From positions 1 to 40,493 of the forward strand of contig NZ_LYMI01000035.1 of the NCBI RefSeq assembly GCF_001660815.1: 40,493 nucleotides of DNA, read 5' to 3'. Origin of the DNA: Xanthomonas nasturtii. GTDB lineage: Bacteria > Pseudomonadota > Gammaproteobacteria > Xanthomonadales > Xanthomonadaceae. Under the pieces are notes generated by a model. It saw only the letters and a program-made list of their open reading frames with translations. It made no database searches and had not been told where the DNA came from. Position numbers and translations under genes: made by a program. Positions 1-7,242 of this stretch are shown here, piece by piece (the first letter of the stretch is position 1; every line of letters begins with the position of its first letter).

Positions 1-142
1 CATGTAGCCGGTAGGTCGCTGCCCAACGCCTGACCGTAGAGAAATCCAGACCATAACTGCGGGCCACCGCCTTGAGCGAGATTGAGGTCTTGCAGGCCTC
101 CTTGGCGACCTGAAGTTTGAAGCGTGCGTCATATCGATTCAT
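1..142 (-). CDS. IS3-family transposase OrfA, N-terminal part (runs off the window)
   Basis: Translation of the minus strand from the ATG at 142 gives 47 residues beginning MNRYDARFKLQVAKEA and continuing through SLKAVARSYGLDFSTVRRW. This is the N-terminal helix-turn-helix of IS3-type OrfA proteins, which bind the element's inverted repeats. The frame is open to the window edge. In IS3 elements OrfA is usually joined to the DDE catalytic OrfB by programmed frameshifting; that part is outside. Family assignment rests on the helix-turn-helix pattern plus the position just inside an IS end. Exact element name unknown. Confidence 0.7.
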   Translation of the reverse strand, partial: MNRYDARFKLQVAKEACKTSISLKAVARSYGLDFSTVRRWAATYRLH

Positions 143-190
143 GAAATCCTCGGAGTTGGACGGGGTGTCCAACTTCCGGGGGTCACTTCA
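1..190 (-). mobile_element. Left part of an IS3-family insertion sequence (one end only)
   Basis: The element enters the window from the left and ends at about base 190. Read on the minus strand its end starts TGAAGTGACCCCCGGAAG, a CCCC-rich end of the kind seen in IS150-like members of IS3. A 7-bp inverted repeat GTTGGAC/GTCCAAC with a 5-base loop lies at 155-173, between the end and the first reading frame. The frame at 142 down to 1 codes for a helix-turn-helix OrfA. The other end and OrfB lie outside the window, so subgroup and intactness cannot be judged. Confidence 0.7.
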
Positions 191-412
191 CCCTGGAGGC
201 TCTGGCGCGGCATCCATGCCGCTCAAGGTCCCGCGACGGTGGGCGGGCAAGGACCAGTGGAGCTGGTCGATGCGCAACGTTTTCAACAAGCGGCCAGCAA
301 GCCGCGTTATGCGGTGTTCTCGTTCTTCAATAAAGGCACCAGCCAACTGTCTGGTGCGGTGCCCTCGCCGATTGCGGGACCGTTGGCGGCATGGATGCGG
401 CCATCGAGCTAA
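191..412 (+). pseudogene. 3' remnant of an unidentified gene, cut at the IS boundary
   Basis: From the IS edge the plus frame ending in TAA at 410-412 is open for about 73 codons and has no start at its left end. It reads ...GPVELVDAQRFQQAASKPRY then AVFSFFNKGTSQLSG and ends AAWMRPSS. Codon third positions look GC-rich, as in real genes here. The simplest reading is that an insertion removed or displaced the 5' part of a gene, leaving its tail. I do not recognise the family. It could be a chance open frame, so this is tentative. Confidence 0.35.
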
Positions 413-639
413 AGGGACGGGTTTGTGGCGTGTCTCGCGAGCGGGGAGGGTTCCACGCACTCGACCGACGCCGTGAATTTTGTGCAAGGACCAGTCGACT
501 TGGTTTGTAGGCAAGTTACCAGCGGCGCGCACGCGATGGCATCCGCATCGACGAGCCCATCCAGGCGCGTCGGTTATTGCACCAAGCCTCAAACCAAACG
601 TTGCGACACCGTTGCTAGTGGCGCATCACTCATTACGAC

Positions 640-1725
640 TCACTTCTCGCTGCCAACAAGCCGTACCGGATCGATCACCACGTGCTTGATGCGCTGGCGC
701 TTCCAGGTGTAGCTGATGTGTACCAGGCCGTCGTGGGTCTGGATGACGGCCGGATAGGAAAACTCGTCTTTTTCGCTGTTTTCCAGTGTCAGCACGCGCT
801 GCCAGTGCGTGCCGTCGTTGGAGACGGCAACTGCCAGGGTGCCACGGCCGTCCCACCAGTCCTTGCCTGCAACCCCAGGGTTATAGACCAGTAATGCACG
901 GCCATCGCGCAACATCACTGCATCCGTGCCGGAATTGGGATTATCCACCTCGAGCAACTGCATCGGCTGCCAATGCAGGCCGCCATCGCTTGAGAACGTG
1001 CTGAAGAGTTTGTTCTGCTGGCTGCGGCCAAGCGCCTGCAGGCGGCCATCGGGGTGCAGCAGCAGGCTGGGCTGGATCGCGCCGATCGCGCCCGCATCGT
1101 TGAGCGGCATGCCGCGCTGCCACTGCGCGCCGTCATCGTCGCTCCATTCCAGATGCGCGCGCCAGCCGCGGTCTTCGCTGCTGCTGGGCGCGAGGATGCG
1201 ACCATTCGGCAACTGCACCGGCTTGTTCTTGATCGGCCCGAGGATGCCGTTGGGCAGGCGCTGTGGTGGTGACCAGTGCGCACCGTCATCCGTCGAGGTG
1301 ATGCGCAGGCCCCACCAATCGCGCGGATTGGGGCCGAGTTTGTAATACAGCTGCACCGGCCCGTTGGCCGGTTGAAACAGCACCGGATTCCAGGCCGGCA
1401 CTGCAGCGCCATCGGCGCCGGCGTGCGCACCATCGGCGATGCGGCGCGGTGGCTGCCACCGCTGCGCGCCGCGCTGGGTAAGCCAGATGCCGACGTCGGC
1501 CGCGCCTTCGTGCGCACCACCAAACCAGGCGGCCAACAGGGTGCCGTCGCGCGTCTCCAGCAATGTGGATGCGTGTGCTTGCGGGGTTGGGGCCGGGTCG
1601 GCGATGAATTCGCTGAGCACGATCGGCGAGGGCGGCGACGTTGCCGGCTGCGCCAGCGCAGCTGACACACCAAGGCTCGCGGCAAGGCTTGCAACGAGGC
1701 GCCTCATCAAGCGTGACGAATGCAT
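640..1725 (-). CDS. Secreted BNR/Asp-box sialidase-like protein
   Basis: The 361-residue protein starts with a signal peptide (charged MRR, hydrophobic run, AALAQPA cleavage region at about 20-26). Four Asp-box motifs (S-x-D-x-G-x-x-W type) lie at about 144-151 (STDDGAHW), 195-202 (SDDDGAQW), 245-252 and 302-308, the mark of a six-bladed sialidase-type beta-propeller. The N-terminal LLETRDGTLLAAWFGGAHEG stretch is typical of the predicted neuraminidase group COG4692. The arginine triad of true sialidases cannot be confirmed by eye, and plants have little sialic acid, so the substrate may be another acidic or deoxy sugar. The ATG at 1725 is preceded by an AGGA about 10 bases upstream. The gene stands alone: no partner on the same strand within 1 kb. 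Confidence 0.8.
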   Translation of the reverse strand: MHSSRLMRRLVASLAASLGVSAALAQPATSPPSPIVLSEFIADPAPTPQAHASTLLETRDGTLLAAWFGGAHEGAADVGIWLTQRGAQRWQPPRRIADGAHAGADGAAVPAWNPVLFQPANGPVQLYYKLGPNPRDWWGLRITSTDDGAHWSPPQRLPNGILGPIKNKPVQLPNGRILAPSSSEDRGWRAHLEWSDDDGAQWQRGMPLNDAGAIGAIQPSLLLHPDGRLQALGRSQQNKLFSTFSSDGGLHWQPMQLLEVDNPNSGTDAVMLRDGRALLVYNPGVAGKDWWDGRGTLAVAVSNDGTHWQRVLTLENSEKDEFSYPAVIQTHDGLVHISYTWKRQRIKHVVIDPVRLVGSEK

Positions 1726-2314
1726 CGTGATCTGGTCCTGTGATGAATTGAAAAACTAACTATTACTTATCGAGGGCAGCTGACAAAACTACTGCGTGGC
1801 CGCCATGCGCGCGCAGCCGGTGTTCGGAATCTGATCCATCACTCGTCCACTCCGTTTCTGAGCGCACCGTCTGCGCTCACCTGACGACTGCTCGCCACGT
1901 GTTGCTAGCCGCTCCAAAGACCAGGTGCGCAGCCCCGTCGAGGCGGCGCTAGTCGCCGATTAGTCTGATGAGTCGCGATGTCATGCCAGACGCTCTGCTG
2001 TGGCATTGGCCGCACTTGAGTGGCTGGGAGGACTGCTGAAAGTATGAGAAAAGCCTGCGCCTGGGTGAGCGGTTGCTGTCCGGCATCGCATACAGGTGCA
2101 CGATCACAGTCGTGCTGCGACGCGCATTGAGAAGTGGCATTGCGGGGATTGAGTAGCGCGCGCGCCGGTCGCTATCGAGATGGCACGGTGTGCAGTTGGC
2201 GTGCTGCTGTGTCGGCGCGTGGCGCGATGGGGTAAACAATCGCGGTTGGTTTTTAGCGACCATTGGCCTGCAGAACGTATACCGCCGTGCATCCATCCAC
2301 TCAGGAGCACATCC
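1726..2314. other. 589-base intergenic region between the sialidase-like gene and rebB
   Basis: This is the divergent upstream region of two genes read outward. I see no convincing coding frame: the minus frame covering 1949-2473 is antisense to rebB and Cys/Arg-rich. An inverted repeat TGAGCGCA-ccgtc-TGCGCTCA lies at 1859-1879, about 135 bases upstream of the sialidase start, and could be an operator or a hairpin. The likely rebB control region is 2230-2300, where no clear sigma-70 boxes stand out. Confidence 0.5.
1757..1786 (-). promoter_or_regulatory. Possible promoter of the sialidase-like gene
   Basis: On the minus strand TTGTCA (1781-1786) could be a -35 box, with TAATAG (1760-1765, spacing 15) or TAGTTA (1757-1762, spacing 18) as the -10. 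The stretch is unusually A/T-rich for this genome and lies 30-60 bases before the ATG at 1725. Match to consensus is only moderate. Confidence 0.3.
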
Positions 2315-2644
2315 ATGGCGTTTCCCACCGCAGTCAACGAACAGATCACCGATGCCGTCACGCAGTCCAACGTCAAGGTCGTAGGCGAATCGCCGGCCAT
2401 GGCGATGGGGACGGTGTACCAAGGCATGACCCATGCGGGCGACATCCTGTTTCAGAACGCAGTCCCTGCGCAACGACAGCAGAACACGTCGGCGCAGGCG
2501 GCCACCAACCAGGGCGTGATGCAGGTCTACGGTGTCGACACGTCCGCATCAGCAGCGGATGTCGAGAAGGTCGCGCAAGGTGGCATCGCAGACAATCTCA
2601 CCAGTCTGCTGACCGTGCTCAAGGCGTTCAACTCGTCCAAGTAA
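2315..2644 (+). CDS. RebB-family R-body (refractile body) protein
   Basis: The 109-residue protein begins MAFPTAVNEQITDAVTQSNV and contains KVVGESPAMAMGTVYQGMTH, the characteristic pattern of RebB-like killer-associated proteins. These are the small structural units of R-bodies, proteinaceous ribbons coiled inside the cell. An AGGAG at 2302-2306 sits 8 bases before the ATG at 2315, which fixes this start over the longer in-frame ones at 2180. The middle is Gln/Ala-rich (about 52-66) and a helical C-terminus follows. R-body loci normally hold several reb genes; here I find only one, with a strong hairpin 8 bases after the stop. It may be a remnant, or act with reb genes elsewhere in the genome. 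Confidence 0.8.
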   Translation: MAFPTAVNEQITDAVTQSNVKVVGESPAMAMGTVYQGMTHAGDILFQNAVPAQRQQNTSAQAATNQGVMQVYGVDTSASAADVEKVAQGGIADNLTSLLTVLKAFNSSK

Positions 2645-2651
2645 CAGCCTC

Positions 2652-2677
2652 TGGCGACAGCGCTAGTGCTGTCGCCA
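2652..2677. terminator. Hairpin between convergent rebB and the 66-residue gene
   Basis: TGGCGACAGC (2652-2661) pairs perfectly with GCTGTCGCCA (2668-2677) around a 6-base loop. It starts 8 bases after the rebB stop and lies 25 bases beyond the stop of the opposing gene at 2702. There is no long T-run on either strand, so it is an intrinsic-like terminator with a weak tail, or a shared transcript-end stabiliser. Confidence 0.55.
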
Positions 2678-2701
2678 TTCCCGCCGACGCCAGCGCATCG
2701 C

Positions 2702-2902
2702 TCAGGCGGCGTTGTCGTCGCGCGCTTGCGGTGGCAGCAGGGTCTGCGGCTTCTTGGCCGATTCGGTCTGGGACAGGAACGTCATCAGGTGCGCGGCCTC
2801 GGCACTGCCCATGGGCTTGCTGTGGATCTGCTCTGCGAAGGTGTGCTGGGTGTGTTCCGGACCTGCGGGGACGGATTCTTGTGCAACGGTGGACGACGAC
2901 AT
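2702..2902 (-). CDS. Small unknown protein (66 residues) convergent with rebB
   Basis: The ATG at 2902 has AGGAG 7 bases upstream, the best support that this short frame is real. The protein reads MSSSTVAQESVPAGPEHTQH onward, is polar with no signal peptide or membrane segment, and ends in ARDDNAA. A short amphipathic stretch (AEAAHLMTFLSQTESAKK) lies in the middle. I do not recognise the family. It faces rebB tail to tail, 57 bases apart, sharing a hairpin; a role with R-bodies is possible only by position. A longer in-frame extension to 3034 lacks a ribosome site and is Arg-rich, so I reject it. Confidence 0.55.
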   Translation of the reverse strand: MSSSTVAQESVPAGPEHTQHTFAEQIHSKPMGSAEAAHLMTFLSQTESAKKPQTLLPPQARDDNAA

Positions 2903-3208
2903 GCAACGCTCCTGGAACCTGCAATCAGGCCGTCTACGTAGCAACCAAAGCGCCCGCGTAACGGTGTCAGCCGGTGATCTTGCCTGGAATCTGCGCCGTC
3001 CGATACCTGGATGGTACGGGCGGTGCAGCGGCACCGGACGTTCTGATAACGGCGGGCAGGCTCAGGTCTGAAGCGCCGGCCGCCAGACTCCTGACGTTTG
3101 TTTAATCTATCGTTGAAGGCATTGCCAATTGGCAAGCGACCTGCCCTGTCGAAGCCGCACCGATGGCGTTGGCTGAAAGCTGCCTGCCGTCCAAAGACCA
3201 GCTCTGGC
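2903..3208. other. 306-base intergenic region downstream of the restriction operon
   Basis: It lies after the stop of the zinc peptidase gene (3209) and before the start of the 66-residue gene (2902), both on minus. It holds a perfect palindrome at 3122-3135 and an A/T-rich patch at 3098-3115 that could belong to the promoter of the small gene. No coding frame and no clear intrinsic terminator are visible. Confidence 0.5.
3122..3135. promoter_or_regulatory. 14-bp perfect palindrome, possible operator
   Basis: TTGCCAATTGGCAA is self-complementary over all 14 bases. It lies 74 bases past the end of the restriction operon and 220 bases before the small gene on the same strand. The size and symmetry suit a dimeric repressor site; no regulator gene is nearby, so which protein would bind is unknown. 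Confidence 0.3.
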
Positions 3209-3955
3209 TCAGTGACGTAATGCCAGCTCGGCCAGGCCATCCAGGCGCATTTTGACGTTTCGCCAATCCGGCATGTGGGCATCGAGCAGGCGGTAGAACG
3301 CCTTGCCGTGGTTGTGGAACTTGAGGTGACATAGCTCATGCAGGATGACGTAATCGATGCAGGCGCTAGGAACACGGATCAGGGCCAGATTCAGGCTGAT
3401 TCTGCCGAGAGGCGAACAACTTCCCCACTGGCGCTGCATCGGCCGCACCGCCAGGGGCGGTGACTGCTTGATCCAGCGTAGGTGCTCGGCCATGGCGTTC
3501 ACGCGTTGCGGCAAAACCTGCCTGGCGCGCTCGCGCTGCCAGCGTTCCAGCGCCGCGCGTATCGCCTCGGGGGCACGGCTGGGGAGGCGGATTTCGAGGT
3601 AGCCGCCACGTAAGCGCACGCTGTGCAGTTGGTCGTCCAGGATTACCTTCAGCCGGTAGCGTCTGCCCAGGTACAGCACGGTTTCTCCACTGACGTATGC
3701 GTAGGGTGCGACATGTTTCAGGCGGCTTTCGATTGCTGTCAGGTGCAGGTGGATCCAGCGCGCACGCCGGGTGAGCGCCTGCCTGATCTGCGCCTGCGTT
3801 GCCTGCAACGGCGCATCCAGCAGCACCTGGCCGTCAGGCTCCACATGGATGGCCACCCGTTGGGTGTGCCGTGCCGCAGATCGGCGGATCTTGCAGTGGA
3901 TGCGGCGCTCGCCATAGGTCACCACCACGTGGGCATCGGCCGGATCCTGGATCAC
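3209..3955 (-). CDS. YgjP/DUF45-type zinc metallopeptidase (COG1451)
   Basis: The 248-residue protein carries HELCH at 206-210 followed by HNH at 214-216, the zinc-binding HExxH plus third histidine of the YgjP-like (WLM/SprT-related) peptidases, in the context DYVILHELCHLKFHNHGKAF. The QWGSCSPLGRISLNLALIRV block at about 176-195 is the other conserved part of the family. The start is a GTG at 3955 overlapping the hsdR stop by four bases (GTGA), indicating coupled translation. Members are often the last gene of type I restriction operons; their role there is not established. No signal peptide, so cytoplasmic. Confidence 0.85.
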   Translation of the reverse strand: MIQDPADAHVVVTYGERRIHCKIRRSAARHTQRVAIHVEPDGQVLLDAPLQATQAQIRQALTRRARWIHLHLTAIESRLKHVAPYAYVSGETVLYLGRRYRLKVILDDQLHSVRLRGGYLEIRLPSRAPEAIRAALERWQRERARQVLPQRVNAMAEHLRWIKQSPPLAVRPMQRQWGSCSPLGRISLNLALIRVPSACIDYVILHELCHLKFHNHGKAFYRLLDAHMPDWRNVKMRLDGLAELALRH

Positions 3956-6900
3956 GTGCGACTCAGTCCGACACGCGTGATGTGGATCACCTGTTCCACG
4001 ATGAGTTTGGCGCGGTCCAGCCCCAGTAGATCAAAGATCAGCGGAAGCAATGTCTGGCGGATTTGCGATTCGATGCTGTGCAGGTTCAGCGAATGCTCCG
4101 CGACGGCGTTTCGGACCACTTCGTCGATTGTGGTGGCCAGTTCAATCAGTTGCGCCATCTCGGCAGCATTCTTGGCCTGCATCGCCTCCTCGCCCAGCCC
4201 AAGCCGGATGGCCCCGAAGTAGGCGCTGGCACGCGGATTGTCGGTCAATGCGAGAGGAATGCCAGGTGTTTGCTCGGATGCCATCCGCTGTTCAAAGGTC
4301 TTGAAGACTGCGTACTGCTTCAACGGATGGTCGAACATGGCTTCTGCCTCGGTGATGGCCTGCCGCAGCAGCTCGCCGAAGACCTTTTGTGCGTAAGGAT
4401 CGCCTGCCAGGTCCTGTTCGATGGTCTTACGTAGCCGGGTTTGGATCAGGTCCGCCTCATTGCGGGTTTTTTCGTCAGACCATGACTGTGGGTCCTGTGG
4501 CTGGCCCAGCTCATGTACCACGTAGGCGCCTTCGGGTTCACGGACCTCGCGGCCGATCACCTGCTTGTCCACCAGCTTGCGGATCTGCTCTTCGTAAATG
4601 CCGTAGTCCACTGTCTCCATCGCGTCCTGCCGGGCGATCAGCCGCAGGCCAGAGAAAAAGCGCAGATCCTGCTTGTAGCGATCGATCAGCGCGTCTGGAA
4701 AGGCGGTGTCTTTAAAGAAGCTACGCGAGGACAAGGCAGTCTGCAGGCAAAGGCCGAATTCTGTCAGTGCCGCATAGAAGTCTTCGCGCACGGCCTGGCG
4801 TTCGTCGTAGTCCTCGCCATCGGCGCCGTGCACGAAGTGCGGGATCAGGCGTTGTCGGAACTGTTCAAGGTCGCGGCGGTTGGTCACCCCGTCGAAGAAC
4901 GCCCATAGCCGCGCATGCAGTGCCGGCAAGCGTTTATATTCGCTGCTGACCGCGTGATATAGCCCCTCCAGGTCGGCTACGTCGAAGCCCGCCTGCGTGC
5001 GGGTTTCCAGATCACGGTAGGCGCGCACGGCGGTATCCAGCTCCGGCAGGATGCCGCGGTAATCCACCAGCAGGCCGTGGCGCTTTGCATCGTGCAGGCG
5101 GTTCACTCGCGCTACCGCCTGGATCAGGTTATGGCCCTTCAGTGGTTTGTCGATGTACAGCACGCCATTGCGCGGTTCGTCGAAGCCGGTAAGCAACTTG
5201 TCCACCACGATCAATAGGTCTGGGTCGCCCTCGCCACCGAAGGCGTGCACCGTTTCGCGCTCGTAGTCTTCCGGGCTGATGCGGGCATCGGTCATGGTTT
5301 GCTTCCACCACTTGTGGATGTCCGGCGCGTTGTCTTCATCTACCGTACTGTTGCCCTCGCGGGTGTCGGGTGGGGAGATCACCACGGCGCTGCTGGCCAG
5401 GCCGGTCTGGTCCAATGCGCGCTTGTAGCGGATTGCGTCGCGCTTGCTGTCGGTGGCCACCTGGCCCTTCAAACCAAGCGGCTTGACGTGCTCGTGGTAG
5501 TGGGCGGCGATGTCCCAGGCGATCAGTTCGATGCGGTTTTCGGCGCCATACACCGCGCGCTTGCTGGCGAACTTTTTCTTCAGATCACTGCTCTGCGCCT
5601 CGGACAGCCCGGCGGTGATCTTGTCGAACCAGCGGTTCACCGCCGCTTCGTTGACATCCAGCTCCGGCACGCGTTCTTCGTACAGCAACGGCGCCACCGT
5701 CTGGTCTTCCACCGCGCGCTGCATCGAGTAGGCGTGCAGGATCGGGCCGAACTTGTTGGCGGTCTTTTCGTCCTTCAGCAGCGGGGTACCGGTGAAGGCC
5801 AGATAGGCCGCATTGGGCAGCGCCTTGCGCATGCGTTCGTGGGTTTCGCCGCCGTGGCTGCGGTGGCCTTCGTCCACCAGTACGATCAGATCGGGCGAGG
5901 GATTGCGGCACTCGGGCAGCTTGGCGGCAGTAGTGAACTTCTGCACCAGCGAGAAGGTGATGCGCTCAGTGCCCTGGCCGATGCGCTGCGCCAGGTCGCG
6001 GCCGGTGGTGGCCTTGCTGCGCTCGCCGTCCTTGCGGGTGGCGACCGCCGAGCCGAACGCGCCGCCGCTCAGGAAGTTGCGCGCCAGCTGGGTTTCCAGG
6101 TCGGTGCGGTCGGTGACCACCAGCACCCGGCATTCCTGCAGGGCCTCATCCAGCAGCAGCGCCTTGGTCAGGAACACCATGGTGAAGCTCTTTCCCGAGC
6201 CGGTGGTGTGCCAGAGCACGCCGCCCTCGCGGCTGCCATCGGGCCGGAGCTTGCGCAGTTGCGCCAGCAGTGCACGGATACCGAAGAACTGCTGGTAACG
6301 CGCCACCAGCTTGCCCACCTTGCGGTCGAACAGCACGAAGTTGCGCAGAACCTCCAGCAAGCGGGCTGGCGTGAGCAAGCCGGCCAGCAGCCGGTCCTGC
6401 TCGGTGGGCAGCATAGGGTGCGCCCATAACGCCTGGCAGTAGGCGCGCAACGGTGCCGGCTTGCCGGCCAGCAGCACATCGCGGGTAGCCGCGGGCAAGG
6501 CAGCGTTTTTGAGGCGATGCAGATACGCCTCGTCGAACTGCTCATCGCGCCAGCGCGCCCAGAATTTGGCCGGGGTTTGGGTGGTGCCGTAGCGCGCCTC
6601 GGTCAGGCTGAGCGCCAGTAGCAGCTGCGCGTAAGCGAACAGCTGCGGAATCTCCTCACTGCGCTGGTTGCGCAACTGCTGGCTGATGGCCTCGTCCACC
6701 ATCGACTTGCCGGCATGCCCGGCATTGGCGCGCTTGGTCTCGATCACCACCAGCGGCAGGCCGTTGACGTAGCCTACGATGTCCGGGGTGCGGGCATGCG
6801 TGCCCTGCGCAGACAGCACCTCGCATTCCTCGGTGATGTCCCAGCGGTTCGCGGATGTATCCGTCCAGTCGATCACCGCGATGGTGGGCTGGTGCTTCTT

Positions 6901-7242
6901 GCCGTCGGGCATGAACTCGGTGACGGTGATGCCCAGCGCCAGCCGCTTGTACAACGTTTCGTTGGCGGCCAACAGCCCCTCGCCCAGCGGCAGCGCCGAC
7001 AGCTCGCGCACGATCTGGTCGATGGCGCCGGGCGAGAGCGGATACTCCTGGCCTTTGTAGGTGTAGCGCCGCGTTTGCAGCACCTCCAGCAGCCGCGGCA
7101 CCAGCAGCACTTCGCGCGTGCTGCCGCGCAGCGCCATGCACTCGGCGGCGCTGAGGTAGTGCCAGCCCAGGTTGCACAGCAGGTGCAGGGCGGGCAGCTG
7201 CGCGCTGGCCTGTTCGCGGGTGTCGGGGGCGCTGTGGCTCAT
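3952..7242 (-). CDS. hsdR: Type I restriction enzyme R subunit (HsdR), motor and nuclease
   Basis: The 1096-residue protein has the HsdR layout. The N-terminal nuclease domain has D154 and the E168-x-K170 pair in VVIETK (PD-(D/E)xK fold). The superfamily 2 translocase follows with Walker A GSGKS at 348-352, DEGH (motif II) at 457-460, TGTP (motif III) at 484-487 and QAVARVNR (motif VI type) further on. A helical C-terminal part, about 820-1096, would bind the M2S core. It cuts unmethylated DNA at a distance after ATP-driven translocation. All motifs are intact. The ATG at 7242 overlaps the hsdS stop (ATGA), and its own stop overlaps the peptidase start. Confidence 0.95.
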   Translation of the reverse strand: MSHSAPDTREQASAQLPALHLLCNLGWHYLSAAECMALRGSTREVLLVPRLLEVLQTRRYTYKGQEYPLSPGAIDQIVRELSALPLGEGLLAANETLYKRLALGITVTEFMPDGKKHQPTIAVIDWTDTSANRWDITEECEVLSAQGTHARTPDIVGYVNGLPLVVIETKRANAGHAGKSMVDEAISQQLRNQRSEEIPQLFAYAQLLLALSLTEARYGTTQTPAKFWARWRDEQFDEAYLHRLKNAALPAATRDVLLAGKPAPLRAYCQALWAHPMLPTEQDRLLAGLLTPARLLEVLRNFVLFDRKVGKLVARYQQFFGIRALLAQLRKLRPDGSREGGVLWHTTGSGKSFTMVFLTKALLLDEALQECRVLVVTDRTDLETQLARNFLSGGAFGSAVATRKDGERSKATTGRDLAQRIGQGTERITFSLVQKFTTAAKLPECRNPSPDLIVLVDEGHRSHGGETHERMRKALPNAAYLAFTGTPLLKDEKTANKFGPILHAYSMQRAVEDQTVAPLLYEERVPELDVNEAAVNRWFDKITAGLSEAQSSDLKKKFASKRAVYGAENRIELIAWDIAAHYHEHVKPLGLKGQVATDSKRDAIRYKRALDQTGLASSAVVISPPDTREGNSTVDEDNAPDIHKWWKQTMTDARISPEDYERETVHAFGGEGDPDLLIVVDKLLTGFDEPRNGVLYIDKPLKGHNLIQAVARVNRLHDAKRHGLLVDYRGILPELDTAVRAYRDLETRTQAGFDVADLEGLYHAVSSEYKRLPALHARLWAFFDGVTNRRDLEQFRQRLIPHFVHGADGEDYDERQAVREDFYAALTEFGLCLQTALSSRSFFKDTAFPDALIDRYKQDLRFFSGLRLIARQDAMETVDYGIYEEQIRKLVDKQVIGREVREPEGAYVVHELGQPQDPQSWSDEKTRNEADLIQTRLRKTIEQDLAGDPYAQKVFGELLRQAITEAEAMFDHPLKQYAVFKTFEQRMASEQTPGIPLALTDNPRASAYFGAIRLGLGEEAMQAKNAAEMAQLIELATTIDEVVRNAVAEHSLNLHSIESQIRQTLLPLIFDLLGLDRAKLIVEQVIHITRVGLSRT

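Noticed and set aside
1949..2473. 174-codon minus frame opposite rebB
   Set aside because: Antisense to the well-supported rebB gene; Cys/Arg/His-rich with no ribosome site.
2651..2667. 17-base sequence shared with 40355-40371 in the mazG end
   Set aside because: Short, GC-rich and without flanking similarity; a chance match or part of a common small motif is sufficient to explain it.
5245..6429. 394-codon plus frame antisense to hsdR
   Set aside because: Overlaps the helicase motifs of HsdR on the other strand; low-complexity Ala/Val/Gly/Gln protein.
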